This document shows positions 3,630-5,442 of a stretch of DNA of 5,442 nucleotides, in pieces. Where the stretch lies: assembly GCA_005878685.1 (NCBI GenBank), contig VBLN01000172.1:1-5442 (forward strand), written 5' to 3'. The DNA comes from Deltaproteobacteria bacterium. GTDB lineage: Bacteria; Desulfobacterota; Binatia; UBA9968. The notes beneath the pieces were generated by a model. It was not told where the DNA came from, did no database searches, and saw only the letters and a list, made by a program, of their open reading frames with translations. Numbering within the stretch: the first letter of the stretch is position 1; every line of letters starts with the position of its first letter. The position numbers and the translations under genes are program-made.

Positions 3630-5442
3630 ATGAGCCAAGACTCGATACACATCCGGGGCGCTAAGCAGAACAATCTGAAGAACATCGATCTCGACCTTCC
3701 GCTCAATGCCCTCACGGTGGTCACTGGAGTCAGCGGCTCGGGAAAGTCGACGCTCGCGTTTGACATCCTCTATGCTGAAGGTCAGAGGCGCTACGTCGAG
3801 AGTTTCTCCGCATACGCGCGCCAATTTCTCGAGCGCATGGACAAGCCCGACGTCGAAACGATCGAGGGAATCCCCCCCACCATCGCCATCGATCAGAGCC
3901 GCGCCGTTAAGACTTCCCGATCGACCGTAGGGACGATGACGGAGCTGCATGATCATTTAAAGCTCCTCTTCTCCAAGATCGCAGTCCTTTATTGCAGAGG
4001 ATGCAGCAGGGTGGTGGAGAAGGACACGCCGCAAACGGTCTTCAAAAAGCTGAGCCCGGAGGGCGCCCCCTTGGTTCTGACTTTTCCATTTGCCGTTCCA
4101 CCGCTTAGCTGGGAGGAAGTCAAGGCGGGCTTGTTACAAGCCGGCTTTCATCGCCTGCTCCAAGGGCAGAACATCTTGAATCTAGAAGAGGTCCAGGAAC
4201 CCCCGAAGGGGGAAAGAGATCTTGAGGTGGTGGTGGATCGCTTTACATACCAGGCGGAGGCGAGAAAGAGAATCACGGACTCTCTGGAGCAGGCCTTCCA
4301 TTTCGGCAAAGGAAAACTTCACCTCTATTTTCCTGGAGAAAATTGGCGGTGTGAGCCTTTCAGTGATCGGCTCCATTGCCCCCATTGCGATATCTCCTAC
4401 TACGACCCTGTGCCCAATCTTTTTTCCTTCAACAGTCCGTTGGGGGCCTGCGAGACTTGCCGCGGATTTGGCCGGGTGATCGACATCGACATGGATCTGG
4501 TCATTCCCGACCCCTCCAAGTCTTTGAGCGAAGGGGCCATTAAACCCTGGGTCACGAAGCCCAGGAGATTCCAGAGGCTCATGGAGTTCTGCGAGCGCAA
4601 ACGAATTCCCGAAAAAAAACCGTTCATGGAGCTGAGCGAAAAGCAAAAGAAACTCATCCTCGAAGGAGACGGAGAATACAAGGGAGTGCGCGGTTGGTTT
4701 CGGCGGCTGGAGCGGAAGAGCTACAGGATGCATGTGCGGGTCTTTCTCTCCCGCTACCGCACCTATCTCCTTTGCCCGCAATGCCAAGGCACACGACTCA
4801 AACCCGCAGCCCTCGATTTTCGAATCGAGGGGAAGAACGTTGCTGAGATCAATGCTATGAGCGTGGGCGAAGCCCACGATTTCTTCGAGGAACTGAAGCC
4901 GCCCGCGCCGATGGATAAGGTGGCAAGCCTGATTCTCGACGAAATTCGTCGCCGGCTCGGTTATCTTGCGGGAGTGGGTCTGGAATATCTGACGTTGGAT
5001 CGCCAATCTCGGACTCTCTCCGGAGGAGAGCTTGAGCGAGTCGATCTTACGACCGCCATCGGTTCCTCGCTGGTCAACACCCTTTACGTGCTCGATGAGC
5101 CGTCTATCGGCCTTCATCCGCGCGATAGCCACCGTTTAGTGGAGATTCTTCACCGTCTCAGATCCAACAAGAACACGGTTGTCGTCGTCGAACATGATCC
5201 TGAGATCATCAAAGAGAGCGACTTTATCATTGACCTTGGCCCTAAAGCCGGCGAGGAGGGCGGCCGCGTTGTTTTTGCCGGACCCTACGAAGATTTGCTT
5301 AAGAACCGCGACTCTCTGACTGCGGCCTATCTCACGCAGCGTAAAGCGATCCCGTTTCCCTCGAGCCACCGCCGTCCGATTGCGCGGCGGACCATCAAAG
5401 TCTTCGGCGCGAAGGCGAACAATCTCAAGAGTATCGATGTGG
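3630..5442 (+). CDS. uvrA: UvrA-family excinuclease ATPase subunit (3' end outside window)
   Basis: UvrA dimers find damaged DNA and load UvrB in nucleotide excision repair. The window holds 604 codons without a stop. Visible in order: Walker A 'GVSGSGKST' (33-41); 'TSRSTVGTMTEL' (95-106); CX2C at C122/C125; a segment of the size of the UvrB-binding domain (about 125-245); zinc finger C250-X2-C253-X20-C274-X2-C277; 'CPQCQGTRLKP' near 384-394; ABC signature 'LSGGE' (463-467); Walker B 'LYVLDEPSIGLHPRD' (485-499); switch His H522. Residues 591-604 begin the second ATPase half. Spacing to there matches ordinary UvrA (about 940 residues). The signature continues 'LERVDLTTAIGSSLVNT', where classical UvrA has 'AQRIRLATQIGSGL', so this is a divergent subclass and maybe a second paralogue. 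ATG 3630 is the first possible start after an in-frame TAA (3612); its ribosome site is weak. No SOS box was seen. Confidence 0.93.
   Translation, partial: MSQDSIHIRGAKQNNLKNIDLDLPLNALTVVTGVSGSGKSTLAFDILYAEGQRRYVESFSAYARQFLERMDKPDVETIEGIPPTIAIDQSRAVKTSRSTVGTMTELHDHLKLLFSKIAVLYCRGCSRVVEKDTPQTVFKKLSPEGAPLVLTFPFAVPPLSWEEVKAGLLQAGFHRLLQGQNILNLEEVQEPPKGERDLEVVVDRFTYQAEARKRITDSLEQAFHFGKGKLHLYFPGENWRCEPFSDRLHCPHCDISYYDPVPNLFSFNSPLGACETCRGFGRVIDIDMDLVIPDPSKSLSEGAIKPWVTKPRRFQRLMEFCERKRIPEKKPFMELSEKQKKLILEGDGEYKGVRGWFRRLERKSYRMHVRVFLSRYRTYLLCPQCQGTRLKPAALDFRIEGKNVAEINAMSVGEAHDFFEELKPPAPMDKVASLILDEIRRRLGYLAGVGLEYLTLDRQSRTLSGGELERVDLTTAIGSSLVNTLYVLDEPSIGLHPRDSHRLVEILHRLRSNKNTVVVVEHDPEIIKESDFIIDLGPKAGEEGGRVVFAGPYEDLLKNRDSLTAAYLTQRKAIPFPSSHRRPIARRTIKVFGAKANNLKSIDV
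4810..4831. repeat. Perfect 9-bp inverted repeat with TTCG loop inside uvrA
   Basis: CCCTCGATT (4810-4818) and AATCGAGGG (4823-4831) pair perfectly around TTCG. The site lies within the coding sequence for 'LDFRIEG', downstream of the CX2C motif. At equal base frequencies roughly 0.02 such 9-bp stems with a fixed loop length are expected in 5.4 kb, so it is somewhat unusual. It may still be chance. Confidence 0.7.
4862..4878. repeat. 7-bp hairpin with GAA triloop inside uvrA
   Basis: CGTGGGC (4862-4868), GAA loop, GCCCACG (4872-4878). The core GCGAAGC is the known exceptionally stable DNA mini-hairpin sequence. A smaller relative, CCCCC-GAA-GGGGG, lies at 4200-4212 in the same gene. Confidence 0.65.

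Noticed and set aside
4182..5132. 316-codon open frame on the minus strand opposite uvrA
   Set aside because: It is fully antisense to a gene with clear UvrA motifs, and its translation shows no domain or sensible composition. Long antisense frames are common opposite GC-biased codons.
1..5442. tRNA genes, insertion-sequence ends, attachment sites, SOS boxes
   Set aside because: Reading both strands of the intergenic regions gave no tRNA-like cloverleaf, no terminal inverted repeats with target duplications and no convincing LexA site.

Overview
The window is a piece of bacterial chromosome of moderate GC with tightly packed genes on both strands. No phage, transposon, plasmid or CRISPR features are visible. 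The genes present (UvrA, QueE, a VOC protein, a class I methyltransferase, a lipoprotein, the start of a probable [2Fe-2S] subunit) suggest a free-living Gram-negative-type environmental bacterium. The exact phylum cannot be read from the sequence. A Desulfobacterota- or Methylomirabilota-like lineage would fit, but that is only an impression.

Layout. At the left edge a minus-strand gene starts and runs out of the window; its first 15 residues look like the small [2Fe-2S] subunit of a xanthine-oxidase-family enzyme. Facing away from it is a plus-strand cluster of three closely spaced genes (221-1856): a VOC/glyoxalase-fold protein, a SAM-dependent methyltransferase and a small putative lipoprotein, with gaps of 13 and 9 nt, so probably one transcript. 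It converges on queE (1941-2627, minus), the radical-SAM enzyme that makes 7-carboxy-7-deazaguanine on the queuosine/preQ0 route. Upstream of queE, also on the minus strand, are a strong hairpin (2701-2730) and a small exported protein (2743-3057) made almost entirely of an 11-residue Lys/Glu/Arg repeat. That gene has a good Shine-Dalgarno, a candidate promoter and a hairpin-forming leader.

The right part is plus strand: an 80-residue protein of unknown function (3317-3559), then a uvrA-family gene (3630 to the window end) containing the whole first ATPase half and the first residues of the second. Its ABC signature surroundings differ from textbook UvrA, so it may be a UvrA paralogue rather than the main housekeeping copy.

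No single pathway links these genes. The least explained items are the hendecad-repeat exported protein with its structured leader, the 80-residue protein next to uvrA, and the divergent UvrA subclass. I found no clear evidence of a complete new multi-gene system.
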